The position numbers and the translations under genes are program-made. This document shows, one piece after another, positions 12,023-21,299 of a DNA stretch of 64,000 nt. The DNA is taken from the NCBI GenBank assembly GCA_033675545.1, contig JAWDGP010000054.1, positions 1-64,000 of the forward strand, written 5' to 3'. Position 1 is the first letter of the stretch; each line of letters opens with the position of its first letter. The notes under the pieces are model-generated. The model did no database searches. It worked only from the letters and a program-made list of their open reading frames with translations, and was not told the DNA's origin. This stretch comes from Elysia crispata (lineage: Eukaryota > Mollusca > Gastropoda > Plakobranchidae).

Positions 12023-12749
12023 TTTACTAAACAGGCTTAAGAAGTCGTTTCTTGTGTCGGGTACAGTACTTTCGTGGTTTGAGTCATATCTTACCATAAG
12101 ATTTTATTGTGTTAAAGAGAGAAAAAAAACGTCTCAAAATCTTCCTCTTAAATATGGAGTCCCTCAAGGCTCAGTTTTTGATCCTGTTCTCTTTACCATT
12201 TATACTAAACCACTGTCTGCCCTTATTAGGAAACATAGCATAAGTTACCACCTTTATGCTGATGACACCCATTTATATGGAGCAAGTGACACTGAAAACA
12301 TACACCAACTTATAGTATACATACAAGTTTTACAACCACCCACTGCATACAAGATATCAGCTCATGGATGAACATCAACAAACTATAGCTAAACGAAGAC
12401 AAAACAGACATAATTATTTTTGGGTGTAGCAAATCCATCGATAGCTTGGCCGTCATCAAATTTGATCTAAATTGACATGAAGTTATATGCAGTAAGAAAG
12501 TGAAAAATCTCGGGGCTATATTAGACCAAGGTATCTCAATGTTTTCTTTGTTTCAAATGTCTGTAAGAATTTATATTTTCAAGTAAGAAAAATCAGCTCA
12601 ATAAGAAAGTATATAAAATATAATTTTGCAAAAACACTTGCAACTACACTAATACTATCAAGAATTGATTATTGTAATTCTTTGTTAGCAGGCCTGCCAA
12701 AGCAGCAATTGCAACGACTACAAAATCTTCAAAACAATGCTGCCAGATT
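12023..12749 (+). mobile_element. L2-like LINE, left half (split by the virus-like element)
   Basis: Part of a non-LTR retrotransposon reverse transcriptase. The frame at 12006-12371 contains the conserved YGVPQGSVFDPVLF and YHLYADDT motifs of the palm domain. It decays downstream of the YADD box. The same element, without the large insertion, is at 35000-36880. Its 3' half resumes at 23532. Confidence 0.75.
12745..12749 (+). repeat. Target-site duplication, left
   Basis: AGATT immediately precedes the AGCAGCAGGGG terminus and is repeated at 23532-23536. The empty site seen in the paralogous L2-like copy (near 35903) reads AGATTAATTACCTT, which supports a 5-bp duplication. If the element is taken to start one base later, the duplication is 6 bp (AGATTA), the usual Polinton length. 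Confidence 0.7.
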
Positions 12750-13077
12750 AGCAGCAGGGGGGGGGGGGCGATTGGACTTATTTTATGGACACACCTACAT
12801 GCACAATTGCCCCAATTCTTTATGTACGTGAAACACGCTCGGCCTACATGCACAATTACCCCAATTCTTTATGTACATGAAACACGCTCGGCCTACATGC
12901 ACAATTACCCCAATCCTTTATGTTTGTGAAACACGCTCGGCCTACATGCACAATTACCCCAATTCTTTATGAACGTGAAACGCGCTCGGCCTACATGCAC
13001 AATTACCCCAATTCTTTATGTACGTGAAACACGCTCGGCCTACATGCACAATTACCCCAATTCTTTATGTATGTGAA
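12750..13077 (+). repeat. Left terminal inverted repeat with six 49-bp iterons
   Basis: Starts AGCAGCAGG with a run of 12 G, then CGATTGGACTTATTTTATGG, then tandem 49-bp units containing CTACATGCACAATTACCCC and TTTATGTACGTGAAACACGC. Unit starts (CTACATG) step by exactly 49 bp from about 12795 to 13040. The right end is the reverse complement but has only three units and a run of six C. Confidence 0.92.
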
Positions 13078-13091
13078 AATTGCAACAAAAA

Positions 13092-13160
13092 ACAGCCAGG
13101 AGCCCCGGGAGGACGGCCCCCACCCCTCGCAGGCCTAGGGGCTCCGCGGAGGCGGGCTGT
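13092..13160 (+). other. GC-rich subterminal hairpin, left
   Basis: Inverted repeat: ACAGCC at 13092-13097 pairs with GGCTGT at 13155-13160, and inside it GGAGCCCC at 13099-13106 pairs with GGGGCTCC at 13138-13145. It lies between the last iteron and the first gene. A role as a replication or packaging signal is a guess. Confidence 0.5.
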
Positions 13161-13222
13161 ATTGCACACAACCACCGGCCATTTAAATGTAAACATATGC
13201 TAGAGTATAGCTAAGTATCACC

Positions 13223-13498
13223 ATGAGGGGGACAAACAGTTGTGCGTGGTTACTGTTGGGAACATTGGAGGTGTGCGGGAAGAGTTGCCTGGGGAAATAC
13301 TGCAAGGTCCACAACGCCCGACTGACCAAGGGCGGGGGCACGACCACATGCACGAGGTGTGGTAGGGGTGTGAAAAACAAGTTTATGCTGTGTAAAGGCT
13401 GCGGATATGCCCGAACACGGATGCGAATCTGGCAAATGGAACACAGGGCTTTCTTGGCGGAGGTTCAACGTCTAGCCACTATAGAAATTTTCATTTAG
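13223..13498 (+). CDS. Small Cys/His-rich zinc-ribbon-like protein
   Basis: First gene of the virus-like element, 91 codons, intact, with an ATG in a good context (ACCATGA). It has two cysteine clusters typical of zinc binding: C-x3-C-x4-C-x2-H near residues 18-29 (VCGKSCLGKYCKVH), then CTRC and LCKGC near residues 42-60. The protein is basic and has no membrane segment, so a nucleic-acid-binding or regulatory role is plausible but inferred. I do not recognise a named family. The last codons fall inside the first unit of the 74-bp tandem repeat that leads to the polymerase gene, so the two genes are closely spaced. Confidence 0.7.
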   Translation: MRGTNSCAWLLLGTLEVCGKSCLGKYCKVHNARLTKGGGTTTCTRCGRGVKNKFMLCKGCGYARTRMRIWQMEHRAFLAEVQRLATIEIFI

Positions 13499-13686
13499 AC
13501 GGGGTGTTATCGCTTAGGTATACCATTCCAACATGGCAGAGGTTCAACGTCTACTATAGAAATTTTCATTTAGACGAGTGTTATCTCTTAGGTATACTAC
13601 TCCAACATGGCAGAGGTTCAACGTCTACTATAGAAATTTTCATGTAGACGAGTGTTATCTCTTAGGTATACTATTCCAACATGGCA
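13460..13686 (+). repeat. Triplicated 74-bp repeat carrying the polymerase start
   Basis: Three tandem units start at 13460, 13539 and 13613 (the first is 79 bp, with a few extra bases). Each runs from GAGGTTCAACGTCTA, which is coding in the zinc-ribbon gene, to TTCCAACATGGCA. Each unit therefore ends in the same start-codon context (CCAACATGGCA). Only the third ATG (13681) opens the polymerase frame; the first two give peptides of a few residues before a stop. Confidence 0.9.
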
Positions 13687-16600
13687 CACGCAGCAAGAGC
13701 CAGACAATTTCAAGACGAGATCGAAGCCGCCACCGACGTTCGACCAAAATATCCTCGATCCCGGGTGGCCCTTCAGGGCCTCCGGGAGACTCTCGACCGC
13801 TACGAGGCGGCCAAAGCCAACCTTAAGGCCAACGACGCCCGGAGACAAGGCGCCCAAAACTTAGAAGACGAGTTCTCTCGCCTAAACAAGATCGAAGCCG
13901 ACGGCTTTGACCTCGACACGCCAACAAGCGCTGGACAGCTTGAAGGGGAAGCTGGCCGGCTCTTACGGCGAGCCAAGGCCCAACATCGACGTGAGGGCGC
14001 AGCCCACGCCTTTAGCTCTTGGAGGCAGGAGACTCCTGACCCTTACGGACTCGGCGACGTCGCCGTGGACGACAACATTAGCATCCACGGCGGAAATATC
14101 GTCAGGAACTACACCTTGACCGCAGAAAGAGCCACAGAGGTCTTCAAGAAACTGTCTGAAAGAGAGTTTCTTGTCAAGGTCAAATTTCTACGCGAGCAGG
14201 CCCCGGACGTCTGCGTCTACGAAGACGGCTTTGCTCCCCTGAAACAGGGCCGAACCCGGGGTGGCAACGTCTTTGAGGTTACCCCAGAAACACAGCTCGG
14301 CGCGTTGGAGGGAATCGATCGACTGTACTACACCAACGCCTACCCGGTAAGTGCTGTTGTCTACGGCCTCTACCCCATCCGCGAGCCTGACGAGAGGAAC
14401 CTCGATCCAATGCGAGATGGAAACCTTAACTGTGTTGCCCAGAGAGTCATCAAGCACTTTGAAGGGGCACAGAGGGGCCAGGGTCTTACCCCCACAAGGC
14501 GCGAGAAGATCGCCCAGTTGGAGGCTCGAGTGCATGACGATGGTGCCACCCTCCAGGACGTTGCCGAGCTTGAGAAAATCCTTAATCAGGCTGTCCTCGT
14601 TCGCTATATCACAGGCGCCGACCTTTACAACTCGGGTAAGTACCAGGGGTGACACCGGCCAATAGAGCTCACGCTCCACAACGGTCACGCCTGGGGGGCT
14701 GATCTTCACTTCCCCCAAGCCCGCGAAGTCGCCATCTATGAAGGCGATGTCTGGGCCGCGATCCAAGAAGCTACGCAAGGCGAACCGAAGGCCGTCTGGG
14801 TCTTGGGAGGGGGGCAAAACAAGCGCCTCACAGTCGACCAGTTTGTTCTCGAGGACGGGCGGACCTACCGAACTAAGAAAACTCAAGAGAACTTGGTGGA
14901 GGCCTGCCGCCACTTAGCACCAGAGGATCCCGAAGTCCTGGTCTCAAGGGTCTTCGGTGAGAACCACGCCGCGAGCGTCGTCACGCGCGAAAAGAACACC
15001 TGGAAGCCCACGCCCGTCAACCTCCTCGACATGGTGCAAGCTGCGTGCGTGGAACACGGCCACGGTGGTCTCTGGAACGCCCCCGACTACCACGTCAATG
15101 AAGTGGTCAGTATCGACATGAAAGCCTGCTATCCTGCGAGCTTTCAGGGCAAAGGAGAGGCCGCGCCGTGGTTTCAGCGCTTCGGAACACCCAAGACACC
15201 GCATGGCCCGCGTCGCCGTCAACGGCCCGCTGCCGGACGACATCGACACCGGCTTCGCCCAGGTCCGCAGCTGGCAGTTTACCGCCGACCTTCATCCTGT
15301 TGTGGCAGCGTGGTTCGGCTCGAATTTCCATGAAAAACAATGGGTGCCCACGGCTCTTCTTGCCTACATGGTCGAGACGGGCCTCCTGACCAAGCTCCAG
15401 GTCGCTGAGGCCATCGTTGCCTTCGAGAAGCAGACGGAGGTGTGGCTCCCTGCCTCGCGGGACCAGGCGTGCTCTGTCATCGGAAAGTTTACACAAAGCT
15501 GACGGCAGGAGGCTTACACGCCGGCTTGTCACAGACCAAGGCGAGCTCGACTTTCTCGTTCGTGACTGCCGGCAGAGCGGGACCCTGGTAGGTGCCCCCG
15601 AACAGAGCCCAGCTGGTTGGATCCTCACATACTAGGACGGCAGCCAGCCCCAGTTTGCTCACCTCAGGGCTAGTATGCTGGCTTATGCGCACATTAACCT
15701 TCTCGAGATGCTTCGACGCTTCACGCCCAATGAGGCTGTCCGCGTGGCCACAGACAGCATATACGTGAAAAAGACAGCCCTTCACAAGCTCGACGGCGTT
15801 GAGGCATACGTCGCCCCGCTGATTTGCAACTGCGGAGACGAAACATGTCTGGACTGCCTCCTTGGAGAAAAGAGACTTCCCCTCGCCGCACCAGCCCAGT
15901 GGCGAGACAAAGGCGAGACTATCTTTAGCCCCCAGGACCATGCGGCATACGAGCCCAAACCCGAGCACTGGGGCGCTAGCAACGACGTCGCCGACAGCAC
16001 CGCACCGTCCCATGCTGATCCGCTCACCAGGCATGCTCTGAGCTATCTCAACGGCGGCGGCGGCTCAGGTAAGACCACGCGAGCCAACGAGCTGTGCCGC
16101 GGGAGGAAGCCTCTCGTCTTCACCCCGACCCACCGCCTGGCCAAGGAGATGAGGTCCAGGGGCGTCGACGCACAGACGTACCACAGCTTCTTCAGGTGTT
16201 CGGGCCAGGCAGAGTGAACCCCGGACCGCATGGGCCAGAAGTATATCCCCCGCGTGATCATTTGGGACGAGGTCTGCACGGTCCCCAGGCCCGTGCTCGA
16301 GACCTTCCTTGACTGGCTTAACCAGAGAGGCGTTCAGGTTGTTTGCTGCGGTGACCAGGGGCAGCCACCGCCCATTGCGGGGGAATCATCGCACGACTGG
16401 CTCAAGGAGCACTGCGACTACTACGAAGAGATCACTGTCGATCACCGGAGTAGGTGCGAAAAGCTGAAGGCCCTAAAGTGTGCTATCAGGCTACAGCCCG
16501 ACAGGGTCCAGTGCAAGGAGATGCGCAAGGCTCTACCCCGGTGCCGGGGCTGGACCGACTTTGTTGACGATTTGCAACCCCGCGACCTGATCCTCGTCAC

Positions 16601-17297
16601 TCGCAAGGCCCCACGCGACCAAGCCCAGAAGCTTCTGTTCGAGCACAACAAAGAAGCCTTCCCGGACGAACTAGTCCCGCTTCTCTACCGGCCTCGGGAC
16701 ACTCGTCTCCAAAACGTCCTCGTGACGATCCCGGGCCCAGACATGGCAAAGGAGGAACTCGTTCTGAACGATGTGGTGGAGGTGTCCGTAGAGACAGCAC
16801 AGGATGTCCTCGATGGAAAATGGGGGCAAGACTGGTCTCTTGGCTACGCCCTTACTGTGCACAGCAGCCAAGGCCTGACTATTAAGGACCCACAGAAGGT
16901 CTGGATTGTCGACGACTACATCCAGTGGAGCAATCTCGCGTACCTTGCTATCTCTCGAGTCCAGTACCTCAACCAGCTCGCCCGGTGCTGCCCCCCACCA
17001 GACACCGACGGCCGCCCCCCACCGGCTTACGACGAGGCTGTTGCCCGCAAGAACATCGGCCGGAAGATCCAGTCCTACCAGCGCGTTGACGCCGCCAAGG
17101 GCCACAAGTGCAACCTCCGTCTAAAGGACGTCGAAGCTCTGAAGGAGAAACAGAGAAACCGGTGTTCATCCTGCAACATCGAGCTCCTCTGGTGCTATGA
17201 GCCAAAGGATACGCGGCAGTTCAGCGTTGACCCGATCGATAACGCAAAGGGCCATATACGCGACAACGTTCGGTTGGTTTGCCTCGAGTGTAACTGA
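13681..17297 (+). pseudogene. DNA polymerase B + SF1 helicase + HNH fusion (broken)
   Basis: This gene should replicate the element. It runs about 1,205 codons from ATG 13681. The N-terminal 470 codons have no clear domain. Polymerase palm motifs follow: VSIDMKACYPASF (motif A-like, about 15109-15147), a divergent motif B-like region near 15460-15495, and VATDSIYV (motif C, 15744-15767). A superfamily 1 helicase follows directly in the same frame: Walker A GGGGSGKTT (16053-16079), Walker B VIIWDEV (16254-16274), GYALTVHSSQGLT (16842-16880) and YLAISR near 16940. The last 45 codons form an HNH-type zinc module (CSSC ... VDPIDN ... GH ... NVRLVC). Breaks are in-frame stops at about 14650 (TGA), 15633 (TAG) and 16215 (TGA), plus frameshifts near 15180-15200 and 15490-15510. 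The motif A, motif C and helicase assignments are firm; protein priming is not shown. Confidence 0.85.
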
Positions 17298-17407
17298 AAA
17301 CGAGGAGCCGCAGCACTCACCCATTGCGAGGCAACAAAAAATGGTAGGGTAACCCCGGGGAATGTTTCGGCAGGCCAGTTGCAAGACCTCTTTGACTCCA
17401 TCTAGGT
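17298..17407. other. Convergent spacer between polymerase fusion and integrase
   Basis: About 110 bp between two tail-to-tail genes. The plus-strand frame after the HNH stop (TGA at 17295) stays open for a further stretch, so the original fusion protein may have ended slightly downstream. No clear polyadenylation signal is visible. Confidence 0.4.
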
Positions 17408-18420
17408 CTATATCGAAGGTATAAGGCGACGCGGAGGCTGCTGCGTATCAGAGGGGACTACCAATAGTTCTTCGCGTACGAAACCACCAAGAGGCCCATC
17501 TATGAGGTAATACACAACAGGAGCCTCACTTTTTGCTACGGCTCGGTCGAGCCGGTACACCTGGAGGGACCACACAGGGTCAGTGGCGCGACGCCGCCCA
17601 CCCTCGAGTTCGCCGGACTGGTAAAGATAGCGCACAAGGACATCAGACGGGAGCTTTTGCTCTTTGAGGCCGACAGGGCGGCCGGGAACCGTAGAAGAGG
17701 GCCTTCCTCTCACAGACTTTGCCCTAATGGCCTCAGAAGGGCGCTTATCGGTCAGCCGGGTGATCTCTCCATTCAGAGCAGAGACGACTGCAGGCAACCT
17801 TTTCACCCACTCTGTGGACCTCTAATCCGCAGGCAGCCGCATCTCCTGGGCGTACTGGTGGCCGAAGAGCCTCTCAGCCAGAGTTCTGTTCCACGGCTCC
17901 ACAATTCCTTGGTCCCGGTGTATATCAACTCGGCCGCGCCTTACCTCAACTCTGTGCTTAGCAAGAAGTTGGCTAACTGGGCCCATAAATTCGCGTCCGG
18001 GTCAACCTGGAGAAGCTTGGGCCACTTCAGAGGCCCCCGTTTGTAGATGCGAGGCAGGGCATCGGCGACCTCTTCTGCGCCCTTGCTAGTCAGAGGCTCA
18101 GCGCCCTTATACCGCGAGGCAACGTCCACGATCGTGAGAGCATACTTATAAGTCCTCCGTCCCACGCGGTCGTGGGGAAGAAAGAGCAGGTCAGCTTGAT
18201 GGACCTCATTTGGCACCCTGACATCAAACTTTGGTCTCGGTATGTGCCGTGGAGCAGGCAGGTAGATCTGCCAGATGGCTTGTTTCTTCAGCTAGTCCTT
18301 AGCCTTATCTTCAGGAACCTTGGCTGCAGACGCCAGCTTCTTGACGGCTGTGAGTCCCTTCCAGTAGCCCCTGGGGCTATAATAAATCCTTGACAACTTT
18401 GCTGTTAGGCGAGAGTCCAT
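17408..18420 (-). pseudogene. Retrovirus-type (Polinton) DDE integrase, broken
   Basis: This integrase would insert the linear element DNA into the genome and create the short target duplication. It reads on the minus strand from ATG 18420, about 337 codons. The N-terminal region carries IYYSPRGYWKGL and a basic helical stretch. The rve catalytic core starts around VHQADLLFLPHD (first Asp), continues with LLQVDP (second Asp) and then IVEPWNRTLAERL (catalytic Glu) about 35 residues later. A C-terminal DNA-binding-like part includes LVRYLYQSGELEGG and EELLVVP. All three acidic residues are still encoded. Breaks are a TAG near 18292, a frameshift near 17998 just after the second Asp, and a TAG near 17826. 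Convergent to the polymerase gene. Confidence 0.85.
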
Positions 18421-18726
18421 TGACACACGGTGCTAGAGTTGCCATGTATTCGAGGAGCCCAACCAACCTCAAACACGCCGATGCCACGAGCTCGTAGGTT
18501 TATAGGGCCCGCCAAAACCTTTGTGGCGAAACGTATTGCCGCTCGCTCATCCGACCGCCAAAGCTCGAGCGAGGTCTGCGCGATACCGATTACTGCGCGA
18601 GAACCGGGAATTTTTGTGGCGGCAAGCGCTGTGCCCCACCGAAAGAATTGCAAGATAGAGCTCTTCAGGGAAACCCATCGCTTGCGAGCGCGTATTAAGG
18701 CCGGAAAAATGGGGCGGGGACACCTC
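18421..18726. other. Spacer between integrase and 140-aa gene
   Basis: About 300 bp. The minus-strand frame 18405-18752 through it overlaps a recognised gene and has no family resemblance, so it probably holds the integrase promoter rather than a gene. Confidence 0.35.
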
Positions 18727-19149
18727 TTAGCGAGCGATCTTGTAAGCCACAAGGCCGGTTACGGTCATCCCCAGGACGACAAAGGCGATCTCGCTGTTTT
18801 TTTGGTCGCTGCTCGGCGTGTAAAAGTCTGAGAGCTGGGGCCCGGGGCCTAGCGGGTCGAGGGTTTTTCCGGTGACGCAAGCGTACTCGTGCATTGCTGC
18901 TGAGACGTCGTGGAAGGTCTGAACGGCATGATGTTGGTGGCGGAGCTCTTCGTTGATAAAGTCAAGGCGTTCGATTCGCCGCCGAGACCAGGCAGCCTGG
19001 GTGGTCTGCAGCTGCTCGATGGCTAGGTCGTGTCTTTTCCGTTCTTCGGCTAGGCCAGAATGGCCGAGCATCGAGAAGAGGTAATTGCTCCCGGAGAAAG
19101 CGAGCGCGTTCACCAAGGCACCGCCTACGAGAAGGGCGACAGACGCCAT
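18727..19149 (-). CDS. 140-aa membrane/coiled-coil protein of the virus-like element
   Basis: Intact minus-strand gene of 140 codons from ATG 19149. It has an N-terminal hydrophobic segment (ALLVGGALVNALAF), a charged helical, probably coiled-coil middle (residues about 33-75), the string PQLSDFYTPS, and a C-terminal hydrophobic segment (IAFVVLGMTVTGLVAYKIA). This suggests a small protein with membrane anchors at both ends, perhaps a virion-membrane or assembly component; that is inference. Its ATG overlaps the TGA of the upstream gene by one base (TGATG), a sign of coupled, compact organisation. The family is unnamed to me. Confidence 0.65.
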   Translation of the reverse strand: MASVALLVGGALVNALAFSGSNYLFSMLGHSGLAEERKRHDLAIEQLQTTQAAWSRRRIERLDFINEELRHQHHAVQTFHDVSAAMHEYACVTGKTLDPLGPGPQLSDFYTPSSDQKNSEIAFVVLGMTVTGLVAYKIAR

Positions 19150-19376
19150 CACATCAGATTTGACGGTATTATGTTTCTCTTAATGAGTTGGTCCTTTGTG
19201 ATAATAGACAGCCCCACGCATCCAAATAGCATCCCGGCGTCTCGTGCCGTCAAGTCGAGTTTCGGCAATGGCCCTTTAAAGACCATCTGGCTGAGCTTTG
19301 CGTACCCGATTGCCAGTCCGCTGACAAGGGCGGCGTGGTACAGTGAGTTAACAGCACTTTGTTCGATTACAGACAT
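19149..19376 (-). CDS. 75-aa small membrane protein of the virus-like element
   Basis: Intact minus-strand gene, ATG at 19376 and stop TGA at 19151-19149 sharing its A with the next gene's ATG. It has two hydrophobic stretches (NSLYHAALVSGLAIGYA and AGMLFGCVGLSII) separated by a short basic segment (VFKGPLPK), so a two-pass membrane protein is likely. The start lies inside the last codons of the capsid-remnant gene, overlapping it by 10 nt in another frame. Function unknown. Confidence 0.6.
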   Translation of the reverse strand: MSVIEQSAVNSLYHAALVSGLAIGYAKLSQMVFKGPLPKLDLTARDAGMLFGCVGLSIITKDQLIKRNIIPSNLM

Positions 19377-19870
19377 AGTCGCTCCATATGAAGAGGGTCG
19401 AGGGTAACCTTCAATTGCTGAGCAGGCCTTTCTGGAGACAGGACCGAGGGCTTTTTCTCCTTTGGTGGAGGTTCTACAGGCGCGCGGCGCGAGGCAGCCC
19501 AGTAGGCCAGCCCCCCAGCAGCAGCCACCAGTACGCCCACCCCCCAGGGGGACATAGAGCCAGCCGCTTTCTCTTCGTTGCCACTGATCTGGATCGTGAG
19601 TTTTTTCGTGATGGCACGACCGATGTTCTCCACGATTGTTCGGTTGGCATCGGTGGAGTTGAGGGAGATCGTGAATGCCAGCCGCGCGGTCCCGGGCACG
19701 ACAACGTCGTGAGCGCCGAGATTTGGCCACCTAACCAGCAAAAGTTTGTTTTAGTCGATGCTGGACGGGTTGTTGGTCACAACGACTGACTGGCGTACCC
19801 ATTTGACCCCGAGGGGGTCGCGGAGACGGCGGTATGGGTTGAGCTTACTTCCGTACGCACTTGAAGCCAT
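19367..19870 (-). pseudogene. Jelly-roll major capsid protein remnant fused to a membrane tail
   Basis: Starts at ATG 19870. An in-frame TAA at 19753-19751 follows codon 39, after which the frame stays open to 19367. Residues 40-95 (for example VPGTARLAFTISL, NRTIVENIGRAITKK) resemble the first strands of double-jelly-roll capsid proteins of Polinton-type elements. The similarity stops abruptly after ISGNE near 19560 and is replaced by a hydrophobic segment (GVGVLVAAAGGLAYWAA) and a Pro/Lys-rich tail. A full capsid protein of this class is several times longer, so an internal deletion has probably joined its first part to the end of another gene. The capsid assignment is moderate. Confidence 0.55.
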
Positions 19871-19903
19871 GGTATTGAACTTGAACCTTCAATACGAGAT
19901 CAA
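19871..19903. promoter_or_regulatory. 33-bp divergent intergenic region with perfect palindrome
   Basis: Between the ATG of the capsid remnant (19870, minus) and the ATG of the coiled-coil gene (19904, plus) lie only 33 bp. They contain GTATTGAA (19872-19879), an 8-bp spacer, and its exact reverse complement TTCAATAC (19888-19895). This is probably a two-way regulatory site; the function is inferred. Confidence 0.5.
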
Positions 19904-21296
19904 CATGGCGAAGGCTATTGAATTCGAGAACCCCATGTTTGAGGATGATTATGCAGACGGCGAAACTACCGGCGCCGGCGATGTTGCCGCCGATGTTGCC
20001 GACGATGTTGTCGCCGAAATTGCCGCCGAGGTTGCCGGCGATATTATCGCCGCTAAAAAGGTAGATCCGCTTCGCGTAAATCCCACCGGTATCGGCGACG
20101 GAAGTGTCGTAGGTGACGAAGGGCTGTTTCAGGCGCAACGAGTCCTCGCGTCAGCGGTAAATGACTACTACAAGAACTTGGCGAGTGATCAAGGACTCTC
20201 TCCAGAACTGCCAGATATAAACCAATTTGTGCTAGTTGATAACCGCTTACGCCTGAAAAACTATCCCGACATCAACCTTACGAATGCTAGGACGGGAAGA
20301 CCCAACACACTCGGCTATATTGCCGGTCATTGGAAAGGTGGGGAGAGGCAATCCGACAGGATCTGGGTTTCCCGAATTGGAGCCCAAAGTTGTCAGCTGC
20401 TGCGGCTGCGGCCCTCCGCAGAGCCAACCAGGAGTTGGGCAAGGCGGCGGAGGACACAGACAATGTCGGGCTTCAAGATATGGGGCAGGTCATGACAGAG
20501 GCCGCGAATGCTCCTCAGACAATGGAAACGTCATTCACTGAGTTAGGGCAGTCCGGCGTCCCTCCCAATCACCCGACGTGAATTTAGGGGCGTCTACCGG
20601 GCCCTGGAAAGGTTCCAGGGGGAACTCACAAATAACGTTGCCAAACTCTCGGAGCTGGATAGAAAAATCGCGAAAAAAGAGGACCACCTTGCCCTCGAAC
20701 GAAGAAAATTAACAGAGACGAATGATGAAAGGATCAAGCAAGAGATAAAGAACAGGATCACTGCCCTTGAACGGGAACTCTCATACCTGCGGCTGGAGCG
20801 AGCGGACCACCTTGAGGCCATTTCGGTCACCAGAAAGGCGGCCCGCTCGCAGATAAACCGTATACGTGAAACCCTTGACCGAATGCTGTACGAGGATAAG
20901 ACTCTTGGCGAGCGAATAATAACCCTGTTTCGAGAGCAGGGCATCACGATCGCGTCTATTATAACAGCGATCTCCATGACTATATCCACGCTAGTATTGA
21001 CCCTCACGGGCGGTTCCGGGAGGGGCGCCGCCCCCTCACCAACCCCGCCGCAGCCGCCGCAGCCGCCCGCCGGCAAGGGTGGGGCCAGGGAGTGGATTAA
21101 AAAGCACCTTCAGAGCCTCGGAAGAATCCTGGCTAAACTGGCCGGTAAAGCGGCAGCCGCTTTGCCTGGAATTATCGGCTCGATCGTCTCCTGGCTCCTG
21201 TCACTCCTCGGGAAAACTGCAGTCTGGATGGCCGAAAATTTGTGGACCGTTCTTCTAGCTGTCGGGGGGCTTCTGCTTGTGGCGGCCCGCGAATGA
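19904..21296 (+). pseudogene. Coiled-coil and membrane-segment structural protein (frameshifted)
   Basis: Starts at ATG 19904 (MAKAIEFENPMFED) and runs about 464 codons with frameshifts near 20330 and near 20570. The N-terminal 50 residues include an Asp/Val/Ala-rich repeat (DVAADVADDVVAEIAAEVAG). The middle (about 20590-20880) is a long charged coiled coil. It is followed by a hydrophobic helix (GITIASIITAISMTIST), a Pro-rich linker (about 21020-21075), and a long hydrophobic C-terminus (PGIIGSIVSWLLSLLG, LWTVLLAVGGLLLVAA). Architecture and position beside the capsid remnant suggest a minor virion or membrane-associated protein; I know no defined function. Confidence 0.6.
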
Positions 21297-21299
21297 CTA

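Noticed and set aside
12785..13077. CRISPR-like array
   Set aside because: The 49-bp units are directly tandem with no spacers, are inverted at the other end and belong to a eukaryotic element.
14630..14660. Splice donor (GGTAAGTACC) explaining the first stop in the polymerase gene as an intron
   Set aside because: The same frame continues directly after the TGA with meaningful protein sequence, so a nonsense change is simpler; Polinton-type genes are normally intronless.
14188..14913. Long minus-strand ORF (241 codons) inside the polymerase gene, and similar antisense ORFs at 15489-16034 and 16671-17105
   Set aside because: Shadow frames of a GC-rich coding region; no motifs, while the plus strand carries clear polymerase and helicase motifs.
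19388..19789. Plus-strand ORFs opposite the capsid remnant
   Set aside because: Antisense shadows; the minus strand shows jelly-roll-like and membrane features.
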